From Flavobacteriales bacterium (GTDB lineage: Bacteria; Bacteroidota; Bacteroidia; Flavobacteriales_F; PHOS-HE28): 64,000 bases of DNA. The notes under the pieces are model-generated. The model searched no databases and was not told the origin of the DNA. It saw nothing but the letters and a program-made list of their open reading frames with translations. The position numbers and the translations under genes are program-made. Below are positions 8,453 through 16,895 of the stretch, piece after piece. Within the stretch, counting starts at the first letter, position 1; every line of letters starts with the position of its first letter. The stretch is from assembly GCA_020635655.1 (NCBI GenBank), contig JACJZI010000004.1, forward strand, positions 496,001 through 560,000. The letters run 5' to 3'.

Positions 8453-8507
8453 GGACAAAGTTCCGATGTTCCACATGCCTGCACACCCACACACATACGG
8501 GGTCGGT

Positions 8508-9812
8508 TCAAAGCTCATCGCCTTCCTGCGGGACCGGTGCCTGCTTCCAAGCCTCTTCACCGCGGAGCAGTGCCAGACGGAGCATGTTCAACGCGGCCAG
8601 GGCGCTCCGCTTGATCACCAGGTCACGGGTCCCCGGGAAGAAGCCCTTCACGGAGCGAACGCCACCGGGACCTGCCACGGCCATCCACACCGTTCCGACC
8701 GGTTTCTCAGCCGTTCCCCCATCGGGGCCCGCCACCCCGCTCAACGCGATGCTCCAATCGGTATGCAGCGCTTGTCGCACGCCAGCGGCCATCTTCTCCA
8801 CCACCGGGCGGCTCACCGCCCCGTTCAGCTCCAACATGTCGCTCGGGATGCCCAGCTCCTCCATCTTCACCGCGTTGGCATAGCTGACCACACCGCCCGT
8901 GTAATAGGCCGAACTCCCTGGGACCGAGGTGATCAGATGGCTCACATACCCCCCGGTGCAGCTCTCGGCCAGCGCCAGCGTCTGACCTTTCCCCTTCAAG
9001 GCCAGCCCGACCACCTGCTCCAATCGGTCCTCGCCCTCCCCGAAGATCAACTCCGGAACGAGCCGGTACAACGCCTCGGCCTGGCGATCGACCCGACCGC
9101 GCGTGGCCACGGGGTCCTGCTCGGCATAGGCGGAGAGGCGGAGCTTGACGATGCCCGGGCTTGGCAGGTAGGCCAGTTTGATCCGGTCGGCCACCAGGCC
9201 GGTCTCCCAGGCCGCGATGCGTTCGGCCAGGTGGCTTTCGCCCAGGCCGGTGGTCAGCAGGGTGCGGTGGATGATGGTGGGTGGCCGGAACCGTTCGCGC
9301 AGCCGCGGAAGGACCTCCTGCCGCATCATTGCCTTCATCTCGTAGGGCACACCGGGCATGCTCACGAAAACACGCTCCCCCTTCGCGAACCACATCCCGC
9401 TGGCCGTGCCCCGTTCGTTGGGGACCACTTCGCACGCCTCCGGCAGGTCGGCCTGGGCGCGGTTGCTTTCCAGCGGGTCCCGGCCAAGTTGCTCAAAGAA
9501 GGCCACGATGCGCGCCTCGATGTCCGGATGCCGCACCAGTCGGGTGTCGAAATACGTGCAGAGCGTGTGCTTGGTGATGTCATCCTTGGTCGGTCCCAGC
9601 CCCCCGGTGATCAGAATGATATCCGATGCGGTATCGTCCAGGGCCGAAGTGATGGCCGCAGCATCGTCCGCGATCGTCTGCACCCGCTTTGTGCGGATGC
9701 CGATGCTGCTCAATTCCGCCCCGATCCACCCCGCATTGGTGTTGATCGTCTGCCCGATCAGCAGTTCATCGCCGATGCTGATCAGTTCCGCGGTGATCTC
9801 ACGGGTGCTCAT
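8508..9812 (-). CDS. cinA: CinA family protein (competence/damage-inducible protein A; nicotinamide mononucleotide deamidase)
   Basis: 434 residues, full two-domain CinA. The N-terminal molybdopterin-binding-like domain shows SIGDELLIGQTINTNAGWIG and ITGGLGPTKDDITK; the C-terminal deamidase domain shows AESCTGGYVSHLIT, YYTGGVVSYANAVK and SGVAGPDGGT. It converts nicotinamide mononucleotide to nicotinate mononucleotide and has a pyrophosphatase-type N-domain. Start at 9812 (MSTREITAEL) fits the family; an in-frame ATG three codons upstream is possible. It is separated from rpmB by an 84-bp gap holding the rpmB promoter, so it belongs to its own transcript. Confidence 0.93.
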   Translation of the reverse strand: MSTREITAELISIGDELLIGQTINTNAGWIGAELSSIGIRTKRVQTIADDAAAITSALDDTASDIILITGGLGPTKDDITKHTLCTYFDTRLVRHPDIEARIVAFFEQLGRDPLESNRAQADLPEACEVVPNERGTASGMWFAKGERVFVSMPGVPYEMKAMMRQEVLPRLRERFRPPTIIHRTLLTTGLGESHLAERIAAWETGLVADRIKLAYLPSPGIVKLRLSAYAEQDPVATRGRVDRQAEALYRLVPELIFGEGEDRLEQVVGLALKGKGQTLALAESCTGGYVSHLITSVPGSSAYYTGGVVSYANAVKMEELGIPSDMLELNGAVSRPVVEKMAAGVRQALHTDWSIALSGVAGPDGGTAEKPVGTVWMAVAGPGGVRSVKGFFPGTRDLVIKRSALAALNMLRLALLRGEEAWKQAPVPQEGDEL

Positions 9813-9870
9813 GGGCAGCAAAGGTCGCTGTTCTCTAGATCGGCGTGCCTATCGGATCGTTCGGCGATCG

Positions 9871-9889
9871 GTCGACCCACTGGGTCGAC
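9871..9889. terminator. inverted repeat, possible terminator or hairpin downstream of miaE
   Basis: A perfect 8-bp inverted repeat, GTCGACCC / GGGTCGAC with a 3-base loop, lies between the miaE stop and cinA. No T-run follows on the minus strand, so a role as an intrinsic terminator is uncertain. Confidence 0.35.
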
Positions 9890-9920
9890 ACCGCAGGTGA
9901 GGTGAACAGGCCACCGTTGT

Positions 9921-10502
9921 TCACCCGTGCATCGTCGCTTCCCTCCCGTACCGCTCCATCATCCCCGCCTCGTGTTCCAGCCAGTCCTTCCAACGCCGGT
10001 CCACATCCACGCGGCCGCCGTACTTGCGGGCGAAACCGAGGAACGTGGTGTAATGGTCCGCTTCGCTGGCCATCAGGTCGCGGTAGAAGGCGCGCAGGTC
10101 CTCGTCCCCGACCCTTTCGCTCAATAGCTTGAAGCGCTCGCAGCTGCGGGCCTCGATCATCGCGGCGAAGAGCAGGCGGTCCACCAGGCGCTCCTCGCGG
10201 CTCCCCTCCTTCCGCATGAATTGCACGAGTTCGTTCACATAGCTGTCCTTGCGTTCAGGACCCAGGGTGAAGCCGCGGGCCTTGATCTTCTCCAGCACCA
10301 GACCGAAATGGGCCATCTCCTCCTGCGCGATGCGTGTGAGCGCCTCCACCAGCTCGCTCAGCTCGCTGTGCTTCACGATCAGGCTGATGGCGTTGCTGGC
10401 CGCCTTCTGCTCGCACCAGGCGTGGTCCGTGAGCACTTCGCTCAGGTCGCTGTTCACCAGGGCCGTCCATCGGGGATCGGTGGGAAGTCGGAGGCCGAGC
10501 AT
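9921..10502 (-). CDS. miaE: tRNA 2-methylthio-N6-isopentenyladenosine-37 hydroxylase (MiaE-like)
   Basis: 193 residues, a ferritin-like four-helix diiron protein. Likely iron ligands are E31 (WCEQKA), E62-x2-H65 (EEMAH), E117 (MIEARSCERF) and E147-x2-H150 (SEADHY), the two ExxH pairs expected of MiaE. The enzyme hydroxylates ms2i6A at position 37 of tRNA. ATG at 10502 is used because the upstream open frame runs through a simple repeat and has no family residues. Alone in its transcript; its leader contains a TTTCANC heptad repeat (10516-10571). Confidence 0.88.
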   Translation of the reverse strand: MLGLRLPTDPRWTALVNSDLSEVLTDHAWCEQKAASNAISLIVKHSELSELVEALTRIAQEEMAHFGLVLEKIKARGFTLGPERKDSYVNELVQFMRKEGSREERLVDRLLFAAMIEARSCERFKLLSERVGDEDLRAFYRDLMASEADHYTTFLGFARKYGGRVDVDRRWKDWLEHEAGMMERYGREATMHG

Positions 10503-10515
10503 GGGGAGTTCGATA

Positions 10516-10571
10516 GCTGAAAGGTGAAAGTTGAAAGCTGAAAGGTGAAAGCTGAAACCTGAAGGTTGGAG
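10516..10571. repeat. 7-bp tandem repeat in the miaE leader (GNTGAAA)
   Basis: Eight consecutive heptads: GCTGAAA, GGTGAAA, GTTGAAA, GCTGAAA, GGTGAAA, GCTGAAA, then decaying CCTGAAG and GTTGGAG. On the miaE sense strand this is a pyrimidine-rich TTTCANC run ending about 13 bp before the start codon. The first six units are exact apart from the variable second base and the G/G-or-C wobble. Confidence 0.85.
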
Positions 10572-10652
10572 GCCGATGCAAAGTTGCGCGTATCGTCGGA
10601 AGTGATCGATACATCGCACGCCCACCGGGGACGGGGACCCGGACGGGAGGGT

Positions 10653-10660
10653 TACTTTCG
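10653..10660 (+). promoter_or_regulatory. -7 promoter box TACTTTCG
   Basis: TACTTTCG, one base from the TAnnTTTG consensus, ends 20 bp before the ATG of the YCF48-repeat protein. The same octamer precedes the dehydratase gene at 38713, which supports its being a real element. Confidence 0.5.
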
Positions 10661-10680
10661 GAGGACCAACTTCCACTGCC

Positions 10681-12807
10681 ATGATCGGATACCGCCTCCC
10701 GCACGTCCTGGTCTGCCTGGCCATCCCCTTCTTCCTGCCCGCCCAGCCCACGTGGTACTGGCAGAACCCGCGTCCGTCGGGCAACATCCTGTTGGGCGTG
10801 GCCTTCGGGGATCCGACCCATGGGGTGGCCGTGGGTGAATACGGCACGGTGACCCGAACGAGCGACGCCGGTCAGCATTGGAGCCCACCGGTGACGGTCC
10901 ACCCCCGCCACCTCAATTCCATCTGTGCCCTTGGCCCCGCCACCTATGTGGCCGCAGGGGACACCGGCACGATCCTGCGATCGGACGACGGCGGCCTGAC
11001 CTGGACCGATCATTCCTTTGCCACAACGAGCCGCATCGCCAGCGTTGACTTTTCCGATGCCAACAACGGCATTGCGGTCGGCTGGTCGGGCATGGTGTTG
11101 CGATCCACCGATGGCGGGGTCACCTGGAACGCCATCAACAGTGGCACGACCGGCTACCTCTACGGGGTCCATTTCTCCTCCGCCCTGGTGGGCACCATCG
11201 TGGGCGACCTCGGCCCGAACGCGCTCATCCTGCGGACCACGGACGGGGGCGCGACCTGGGACCCGCAAACGGTCACCGCCGGCCAGCTTCGGGCCGTCGA
11301 CTTCTTCGACGATGACAACGGTTTCGCCGTGGGGAACTCCGGCACCATCGTGAAGACCAACGACGGCGGGAACACGTGGACCACCCTCAGCACTTCCATC
11401 ACCAATCACCTCTACACCGTGCAGATGCTGGACCCGGGACACATCTGGATCGCGGGAAGCTTCAGCTCCAGCTTCAGCTCGGACGATGGCGGCGCCACCT
11501 GGACCACGCATGCCGCCCTTTCCGGGGCCACCACCTGGGCCCTGCATTTCTTCTCGAACGCCGAGGGCCTGCTCATCGGCGGCACGCAGGGCACCGAACA
11601 GAAGATGTACCGCACCGCGGATGGTGGCGACAACTGGGATGAACTGACCAGCGACGTCACCGGGGCCGTCGAGTCCATTCGCGGACTGCATTTCATTGAC
11701 AACGACCTGGGCGTGGCCTGCGGGTTCAACGGCACCCTGCTCCGCACGGAGGATGCCGGAAAGAACTGGGAACTCCTCCCCTCCGGGACCACGAACAACC
11801 TGGTGAGCGTGCACTTCCCGGACGCCACCCACGGCACGGTCGTGGGTTGGGTGGGAACGATCCTGCATTCCACCGATGCCGGGGCCACCTGGACCCAGCA
11901 GACCAGTGGCACCACGGAAGTGCTCTACGATGTGTTCTTCACCGATGCGAACACCGGTTGGGCCGCGGGCCATACCGGCACCTTGGTACACACCACCGAC
12001 GGCGGTGCGAACTGGACGATCGAGAACTCGGGCGTCACCAACCAGCTCTTCTCCATCGCGTTCCTGGACGCCAACACCGGGATCATCGCCGGGTCCAACG
12101 TCATCCTGCGCACGACCGATGCCGGCGTGACCTGGACCCCGATGGTCATTTCCGGCGAATTGCGCGAGGTCACGGTGATCGATCCCGATCATGCCATCAT
12201 CGTCGGTTGGAATGGCGTGATCTACATGACCGACGACGGGGGTGCGACCTGGAGCGACCATTCCCTGGCGGTGAACAGGAACTTCCAGGCCGTGGCCGTT
12301 CGCGGAGCCGATACCATCACCGTGGTGGGCGAAAGCTGTGTGATGTTCCATTCGTTCGACGGGGGATCGACCTGGCAGCGGCAGTACGACATCTCCAATG
12401 AGATCCTACTCGCAGCGCAGTACGCCGCGAACGGGAACATCTGGGCCACGGGCGACAAGGGCGTGATCCTCAGCAGCGTATCCCCGGACGAAGTGACCGG
12501 CATCGCGGAACAGCCGGTGCCGAACGATCAGGGGCTCCAGCTGACCATCACTCCGAACCCCTTCGGGCCGAGCACCGCGATCCGCTACACCGTACCTACC
12601 GCAGGCCCCGCCGAATTGGTGATCGTCGACCAGATGGGGCGGATCGTGCGCAAGCTCGTGGCTGGATCGCTCCGCAGCGGGGAGCACAGCCTGACATGGG
12701 ATGGTCGAAGCGACAATGGTGAGCGGCTACGCCCGGGGGTATATTTCGTCTCGCTACGCTCCGGGGCCGAGCAGCAGGGCACGCAGGTGGTGCTGATGGA
12801 TCTTTGA
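10681..12807 (+). CDS. secreted YCF48/BNR-repeat beta-propeller protein with type IX sorting domain
   Basis: 708 residues. A signal peptide ends near residue 22 (FFLPAQ). The body is about a dozen repeats of the BNR/YCF48 type, each with a TDGG..W turn (TDGGVTWN, TDGGATWD, NDGGNTWT, TDAGATWT and so on) and GW.G.i..STD blades, so a pair of beta-propellers. From about residue 615 a FlgD-like Ig and C-terminal sorting module begins (ITPNPFGPSTAIRYT, then LRPGVYFVSLRSG), marking export by the type IX system. The family's plant and cyanobacterial relatives assist photosystem II assembly, but in Bacteroidota such proteins are surface or secreted with unknown ligands. A single-gene transcript with its own -7 box. 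Confidence 0.85.
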   Translation: MIGYRLPHVLVCLAIPFFLPAQPTWYWQNPRPSGNILLGVAFGDPTHGVAVGEYGTVTRTSDAGQHWSPPVTVHPRHLNSICALGPATYVAAGDTGTILRSDDGGLTWTDHSFATTSRIASVDFSDANNGIAVGWSGMVLRSTDGGVTWNAINSGTTGYLYGVHFSSALVGTIVGDLGPNALILRTTDGGATWDPQTVTAGQLRAVDFFDDDNGFAVGNSGTIVKTNDGGNTWTTLSTSITNHLYTVQMLDPGHIWIAGSFSSSFSSDDGGATWTTHAALSGATTWALHFFSNAEGLLIGGTQGTEQKMYRTADGGDNWDELTSDVTGAVESIRGLHFIDNDLGVACGFNGTLLRTEDAGKNWELLPSGTTNNLVSVHFPDATHGTVVGWVGTILHSTDAGATWTQQTSGTTEVLYDVFFTDANTGWAAGHTGTLVHTTDGGANWTIENSGVTNQLFSIAFLDANTGIIAGSNVILRTTDAGVTWTPMVISGELREVTVIDPDHAIIVGWNGVIYMTDDGGATWSDHSLAVNRNFQAVAVRGADTITVVGESCVMFHSFDGGSTWQRQYDISNEILLAAQYAANGNIWATGDKGVILSSVSPDEVTGIAEQPVPNDQGLQLTITPNPFGPSTAIRYTVPTAGPAELVIVDQMGRIVRKLVAGSLRSGEHSLTWDGRSDNGERLRPGVYFVSLRSGAEQQGTQVVLMDL

Positions 12808-12994
12808 TCCGCGTTAACGTTAGTAACGAAAGCAAACGGTTACTTCATGGGTATTTCCCGCTCCTTCAATAACTTTTCCGTTGACCCAACGGTTGGGATA
12901 ACAACAACGGTAGTGGCGTCTATCCCATAGTTAGCGGCAACCATTTGGCGACACTGCTACCTTGAATTTTTCTGCAAGAAATAGACAAAGTATA

Positions 12995-13714
12995 ATGAGA
13001 GTATTAGCGACCATTTTATTTACTTCAATCTTCGGACTTTCATTCGGACAGAGTTTTACTTATCCGACAATTAAGCGATCGGCAAGTACAGCAAATGAAT
13101 TTCTTCCTAACGGCTGGACAATATTAAAAACGGCATCAGGTGATTTGAATAATGATAGAATTGCGGACATGGTAGTTGTCTTACAGCATAAAGACAGCGT
13201 AACTTTTATAAAGCATGACCCTGACTTCAATCCAAATTACAATGATATTTTAACTTATCAGCCAAGAATATTAATTATTGCATTTTATGATTCCACGATA
13301 AAGAGTTATAAAAGGATAGAGCAAAGCAACTCTTTTATTCTATGTCATGATAATCCAAATGCAGAAGAGCCATTTGAATCTATAACTATTTCTAATGGCA
13401 TCTTGAAAATACATTTCTTCTTTTTTATGAATTGCGGTGGATGGGGAATGTCAAACAATTATTACATGTTCCGTTATCAGGAGGATGAGTTCAAACTTAT
13501 TGGTGCAGACTATAATTATCTGAATCGTGGTTCAGGAGAAACAGAAGACCGCAGTTACAATTTCTTGACGAAGAAAGTAAAGATTGTCATAGGAAATTCT
13601 TCTTCAGATAAACAGAAAACACTTTGGCGGACGTTTGACTCTAAGGAGCTAAAAACTTTTAAGACATTTGCTGAGCCACTAAGTTATGAAGTTGAAAAGG
13701 ATTTTTATCTCTAA
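12995..13714 (+). CDS. AT-rich exported protein of unknown function with FG-GAP-like motif (cassette gene)
   Basis: 239 residues starting MRVLATILFTSIFGLSFGQ, a signal peptide; a TTG start 33 bp upstream is less likely. Residues 44-57 (SGDLNNDRIADMVV) resemble an FG-GAP/VCBS calcium-binding loop, a pattern seen in a family of hypothetical proteins of Bacteroidota. There is no recognisable catalytic motif. Base composition is sharply different from the neighbours: bases 13201-13260 contain 16 G or C of 60, and codons favour AAA, TTT and ATT. It sits alone between a GTTAGCGGC sequence (12930-12938) and an attC-like inverted repeat (13771-13905), so it is probably a recently acquired cassette. 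Function unknown. Confidence 0.75.
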   Translation: MRVLATILFTSIFGLSFGQSFTYPTIKRSASTANEFLPNGWTILKTASGDLNNDRIADMVVVLQHKDSVTFIKHDPDFNPNYNDILTYQPRILIIAFYDSTIKSYKRIEQSNSFILCHDNPNAEEPFESITISNGILKIHFFFFMNCGGWGMSNNYYMFRYQEDEFKLIGADYNYLNRGSGETEDRSYNFLTKKVKIVIGNSSSDKQKTLWRTFDSKELKTFKTFAEPLSYEVEKDFYL

Positions 13715-13770
13715 AACTCAGACCTACATAATTGAAGGCGGACAACTAACTTCGCATGAACAGTATGGCA

Positions 13771-13905
13771 GCCGCTAACAAGGGGTTTGCGATAGCGGGG
13801 GGTTCCGTGCTTCGCAGACACATTTGTGGTTAGTGGAAGTTCAGTTCTCCGAACAAAGTTTAGTGCTAAAACAACCCGCCATCACAAACCCCCGAACCGT
13901 TAGGC
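13771..13905. other. attC-like imperfect inverted repeat
   Basis: A 135-bp element. The left arm GCCGCTAAC, then GGGGTTTGCGATAGCGGG (13782-13799), pairs with the right arm CCCGCCATCACAAACCCC (13875-13892), then GTTAGGC (13899-13905). The 18-base inner arms match at 16 positions. GTTAGGC fits the integron core site GTTRRRY exactly; the opposite core CGCTAAC departs from RYYYAAC in two bases. Total length is within the range of integron attC sites. It immediately follows the AT-rich gene, as attC follows a cassette gene. No integrase gene is present in the window. Confidence 0.5.
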
Positions 13906-13977
13906 TTCATCACGCGCTAACAACGCGCTGCTCCCGAACCATTCCCGCGCTTCCTTGTTCCCTAAGAGGAAGTCCCC

Positions 13978-14436
13978 ATGCGCAACCGCACCCTCCTCTT
14001 TCTCCTGCTCAACTTTGGCGCACTGGCGATCGGTGGGCTGTTCACCGGCCCGGGTGTCACCTCCGCCTGGTACCTCGGGTTGGCCAAGGCCCCATGGACG
14101 CCGCCGGGCTGGGTGTTTGGCGCAGCGTGGAGCACCCTCATGCTGTGCTTCGCCTTCTTCATGGCCCGCATCACGGCCGATGCGCGGCTGCGTCCGCGGA
14201 TCTTGCTCCTCTTCGCCGCGCAATGGGTACTGAACGTGGCCTGGAACCCGGTGTTCTTTCAATGGCACCTGGTGCTCCCCGCCTTGGTCCTTATCGTGGC
14301 CTTGGAGGTGGTGGTCGCCCTGTTCCTGTTCCGGGTGCCGGCGCAGCCCCGGGTCTGGCGCCTGCTGGTGCTGCCCTATTTCCTCTGGCTGCTGATGGCC
14401 ATCTCACTGAACGCGTACATCCTGGTGAAGAACTGA
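13978..14436 (+). CDS. TspO/MBR family tryptophan-rich sensory protein
   Basis: 152 residues with five predicted membrane helices. The diagnostic motifs are present: WYLGLAKAPWTPPGWVFGAAW (residues 31-51; W-Y..L.K.PW.PP) and LNVAWNPVFF (85-94). TspO proteins bind porphyrins and sterol-like ligands and modulate tetrapyrrole or stress responses; the ligand here is unknown. It lies just downstream of the AT-rich island, with normal GC content, so the island was inserted upstream of it. Gap to the next gene is 51 bp with a possible promoter. Confidence 0.88.
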   Translation: MRNRTLLFLLLNFGALAIGGLFTGPGVTSAWYLGLAKAPWTPPGWVFGAAWSTLMLCFAFFMARITADARLRPRILLLFAAQWVLNVAWNPVFFQWHLVLPALVLIVALEVVVALFLFRVPAQPRVWRLLVLPYFLWLLMAISLNAYILVKN

Positions 14437-14455
14437 TCGCATAGGCCGTTCCCCC

Positions 14456-14463
14456 TATTTTCG
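14456..14463 (+). promoter_or_regulatory. -7 promoter box TATTTTCG
   Basis: TATTTTCG matches TAnnTTYG and ends 24 bp before the ATG at 14488. Confidence 0.4.
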
Positions 14464-14487
14464 GAAGCACCTTCCACCTGCCCGCCC

Positions 14488-14871
14488 ATGCGTCCCGTTC
14501 TTGCCGTGCTCGCCGCCACCGTGTGGATCAGCATCTCGGAATTCGTGCGCAACGAGCTGCTGTTCAAGGGCTATTGGGTGGACCACTTCGCCGGTCTCGG
14601 CCTGACCTTCCCCGACGCACCGGTCAACGGCGCGCTATGGGGCGTGTGGTCGCTGCTGTTCGCGCTGTTCATCTTCCTGCTGGCCCGGAAGTTCTCCCTG
14701 GCGGCCACCACCGGCATCGCCTGGCTGGCGGGCTTCGTGCTGATGTGGGTCGCGCTCGGCAACCTCGGCGTGCTGCCGTTCGGGCTGCTGGTGTTCGCCG
14801 TGCCGCTCAGCCTGTTGGAAGCCTTCCTGGCCGCGTGGATCGTAAAGGCACTGGATCGGTCCCGCCCATAA
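14488..14871 (+). CDS. small four-helix membrane protein, unknown function
   Basis: 127 residues with four hydrophobic stretches (about 3-20, 50-70, 74-92, 94-118), separated by short polar loops. I do not recognise a family. FVRNELLFKGYWVDHFAGLGLTFP between helices 1 and 2 is the only long loop and would face the periplasm or cytoplasm. It follows tspO by 51 bp in the same direction and ends just before a strong hairpin that also terminates the convergent kinase gene. Confidence 0.65.
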   Translation: MRPVLAVLAATVWISISEFVRNELLFKGYWVDHFAGLGLTFPDAPVNGALWGVWSLLFALFIFLLARKFSLAATTGIAWLAGFVLMWVALGNLGVLPFGLLVFAVPLSLLEAFLAAWIVKALDRSRP

Positions 14872-14873
14872 AA

Positions 14874-14901
14874 AGCAGGGGGCCGCGAGCAGCCCCCTGC
14901 T
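14874..14901 (-). terminator. intrinsic terminator of the histidine kinase gene (also between convergent genes)
   Basis: Perfect 10-bp stem AGCAGGGGGC / GCCCCCTGCT around an 8-base loop. On the minus strand it is followed directly by TTTTT, a proper intrinsic terminator 20 bp after the kinase stop. On the plus strand it lies 2 bp after the membrane-protein stop. Confidence 0.8.
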
Positions 14902-14921
14902 GCTTGGAACTTCTGAATGGA

Positions 14922-16889
14922 TCAGCGCTCGGCGATCCTACCGGAGCCTTCTTCCTGATCGCCATCGCGACGGCCATCTTCGGTGGCGCGGGTATCGCGC
15001 CGGGCGCCGCCGCCATCGCCAGGGTGCTTTACTTCATTTTCCTGGTGCGCCTCCTGCTTTCCCTCATCCGCGACCTGTTCCTTCCCCGCCGGGGGGCGTG
15101 ATGGGGACCCCTCCGCGCCACGCAGGCCGATGAGGAACGTGGTGCCTTCGCCGGACCGGCTCTTCACCGAGACCGAAGCCCCGTGCGCATCCAGGATGTT
15201 GCGCGACTCGGCGAGCCCGAGGCCCATGCCATCGGACCTGCCGCTGAAGAAGGGCTGGAAGATGCGGTCCAGTTGGTCCTCGCTCATGCCATGGCCGTTG
15301 TCCGTGACCTCCACCACCACCCCTTCACCGGAGCGGCGCGCTGCCAGCAGCAGTTCGCCCCGCTCCTCCTCCATCGCCTCGATCGCGTTCACACAAAGGT
15401 TGACCAGGGCGATCGTCAGCGTATGGACGTCCATCGCCACGGGGGGCAGGTCATCCTCGATGGCGAGCGTCCACTTCATGGACAGCAAACGGCAGCGGTC
15501 CCTTACCTGGGCGATGACCTCATCGAGGACGGGCCGGACATCGCCGGGCTCGAGCGTGATCGTCAAAGGGCGCGAGGATTGCAAAAGCTGCGTCACGTGC
15601 TGGTCGATGCGTTCCGCATTGCGCCTCAGGATGCTCATATAGACCTCGGCCCGATCGCGCGCTTCCGGGGACAGGTCCTCCCCCAATTGGTCCAGCGCGA
15701 GGTGGATGTTCGTCAGCGGGTTCCGGACCTCGTGGGCGAGCACCCGCGCGAACCGGCCGATCCCGGCAAGGCGCTGGTCGCGGGTGGCGCGGGCCTCCAA
15801 TTCGCGGCGCTCCGTCATGTCGCGGAAGGTGACCACCAATCCATCCAGGAGCCGGACGGCACCGATCTCGAACCAATGGGCGCCCTGGCCCAGGTCGAGC
15901 TCCATGCCGGAGGTACCGGAGGCCTCGCCCTCCACCACGCGTGCCCAGAGGTCGAACAGACCGTTGTGGTACATCGCGGGCAGCAGCTCGCTCATGCGCA
16001 TGCCGGCGAGGTCCTCCTTCGGTCTGCCGAAGTTGCGCCCGGCCGCGGCATTGGCGAGGATCACCTTCATGTCGGTGATCGCCCCATCGCTTCCGCGCAG
16101 GCACCGCAGGGACAGGATCCCGTTGTGCGTGGCATCCACCACGCGTTGCAGCTGACGTTCGGCGAGTTCGCGGGTCCGCGCCTCCTTGTCCCGTTGCCTG
16201 CCCATGGCCTGCTCGGCCTCGCGCGCCCGCTTCACCCTTTGGAGCGTTTGCAGGATGCGGATGAACAGGATGGCCAGCCCGAGCAGGGCCAGGGCACCAA
16301 AAGCAAAGAAGGTCTGCGGGGTGAACCGCGCCAGGGAGCGTTCCTTGTCCGACCGGCGGGCAAGCCCGATGCTGCTCTGGGACTGCACCACCACGCAGGC
16401 GGATTGCAGGTGGGCCATGAACCGACGTTCGTCCTCCAGTGCGTCGGGATCGGGAGCGACCTGGGAGTTCTTGGCCGACACCATCCCGTCCAGGTGGTCC
16501 ATCAGGGCCTTGTGGCGTCGGCGGACGAGCACGATCCATTTGTCCTTGCTGCTGTCGGGCAATTGCTGCTCCAGCGTGGCCAGATCACGGGTCGCCTCGT
16601 TCCGCGCGCGGTGGTACTCGGCGATGCGCGCGCTGTCGTCCTTGAGCAGGTAGGCCAGACAACTGCTCTCCGTCTCGTTCAGGTCGCTCATGTACCGCTC
16701 CACACGGTGCATCAATGCCCAGGAGCGTCGGATGGCGTCGTTCTGCCGCTCGTACTCGCTGAGACTGTGGTAGGCGGTGAAGAGCAGGGAGACGAGCACG
16801 GCCAGCCCACCCAGGGCGAGCAGCACGGTGATGGCCAGCTCCCACCCCATGCGCGGGTCGCGGCGTTCGTTGCGCGGCTTCCCGGTCAT
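14922..16889 (-). CDS. membrane-bound PAS sensor histidine kinase
   Basis: 655 residues. Membrane helices at about 17-39 and 193-212 enclose a helical sensor region of CHASE3 type (about 40-190). A coiled-coil linker (215-250) leads to a PAS domain (about 245-365), then HisKA with phosphoacceptor H386 in RVLAHEVRNPLTN, and HATPase with N-box NLCVNAIEA (497-505), G1 DNGHGM (530-535) and G2 GMGLGLAES (554-562). It should phosphorylate the sigma-54 activator encoded 6 bp upstream. After the ATPase domain there is an unusual charged, glycine-rich tail (about 593-655, GSPSRPPAGKEQ...), predicted disordered, which has no counterpart in ordinary kinases. Confidence 0.9.
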   Translation of the reverse strand: MTGKPRNERRDPRMGWELAITVLLALGGLAVLVSLLFTAYHSLSEYERQNDAIRRSWALMHRVERYMSDLNETESSCLAYLLKDDSARIAEYHRARNEATRDLATLEQQLPDSSKDKWIVLVRRRHKALMDHLDGMVSAKNSQVAPDPDALEDERRFMAHLQSACVVVQSQSSIGLARRSDKERSLARFTPQTFFAFGALALLGLAILFIRILQTLQRVKRAREAEQAMGRQRDKEARTRELAERQLQRVVDATHNGILSLRCLRGSDGAITDMKVILANAAAGRNFGRPKEDLAGMRMSELLPAMYHNGLFDLWARVVEGEASGTSGMELDLGQGAHWFEIGAVRLLDGLVVTFRDMTERRELEARATRDQRLAGIGRFARVLAHEVRNPLTNIHLALDQLGEDLSPEARDRAEVYMSILRRNAERIDQHVTQLLQSSRPLTITLEPGDVRPVLDEVIAQVRDRCRLLSMKWTLAIEDDLPPVAMDVHTLTIALVNLCVNAIEAMEEERGELLLAARRSGEGVVVEVTDNGHGMSEDQLDRIFQPFFSGRSDGMGLGLAESRNILDAHGASVSVKSRSGEGTTFLIGLRGAEGSPSRPPAGKEQVADEGKQEAHQENEVKHPGDGGGARRDTRATEDGRRDGDQEEGSGRIAER

Positions 16890-16895
16890 GGGGGA

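Noticed and set aside
8478..8500. CA-rich run near the cinA stop, as a possible repeat array
   Set aside because: Short and irregular (cacacccacacacata), with no unit structure.
10255..12351. A 698-codon minus-strand frame opposite the YCF48-repeat gene
   Set aside because: A shadow of the repetitive plus-strand gene; no signal peptide or family motif.
11000..12400. Regularly spaced DNA similarity inside the BNR-repeat gene, as a CRISPR-like array
   Set aside because: The similarity is protein-level (TDGG..W blades) in a continuous reading frame, not identical DNA repeats with spacers.
12878..12938. Possible upstream half of an attC-like site: hairpins CCGTTG/CAACGG and TGGGATA/TATCCCA before GTTAGCGGC
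   Set aside because: The hairpins are short, and no long arm pairing like the downstream element was found, so only the downstream repeat is reported as a feature.
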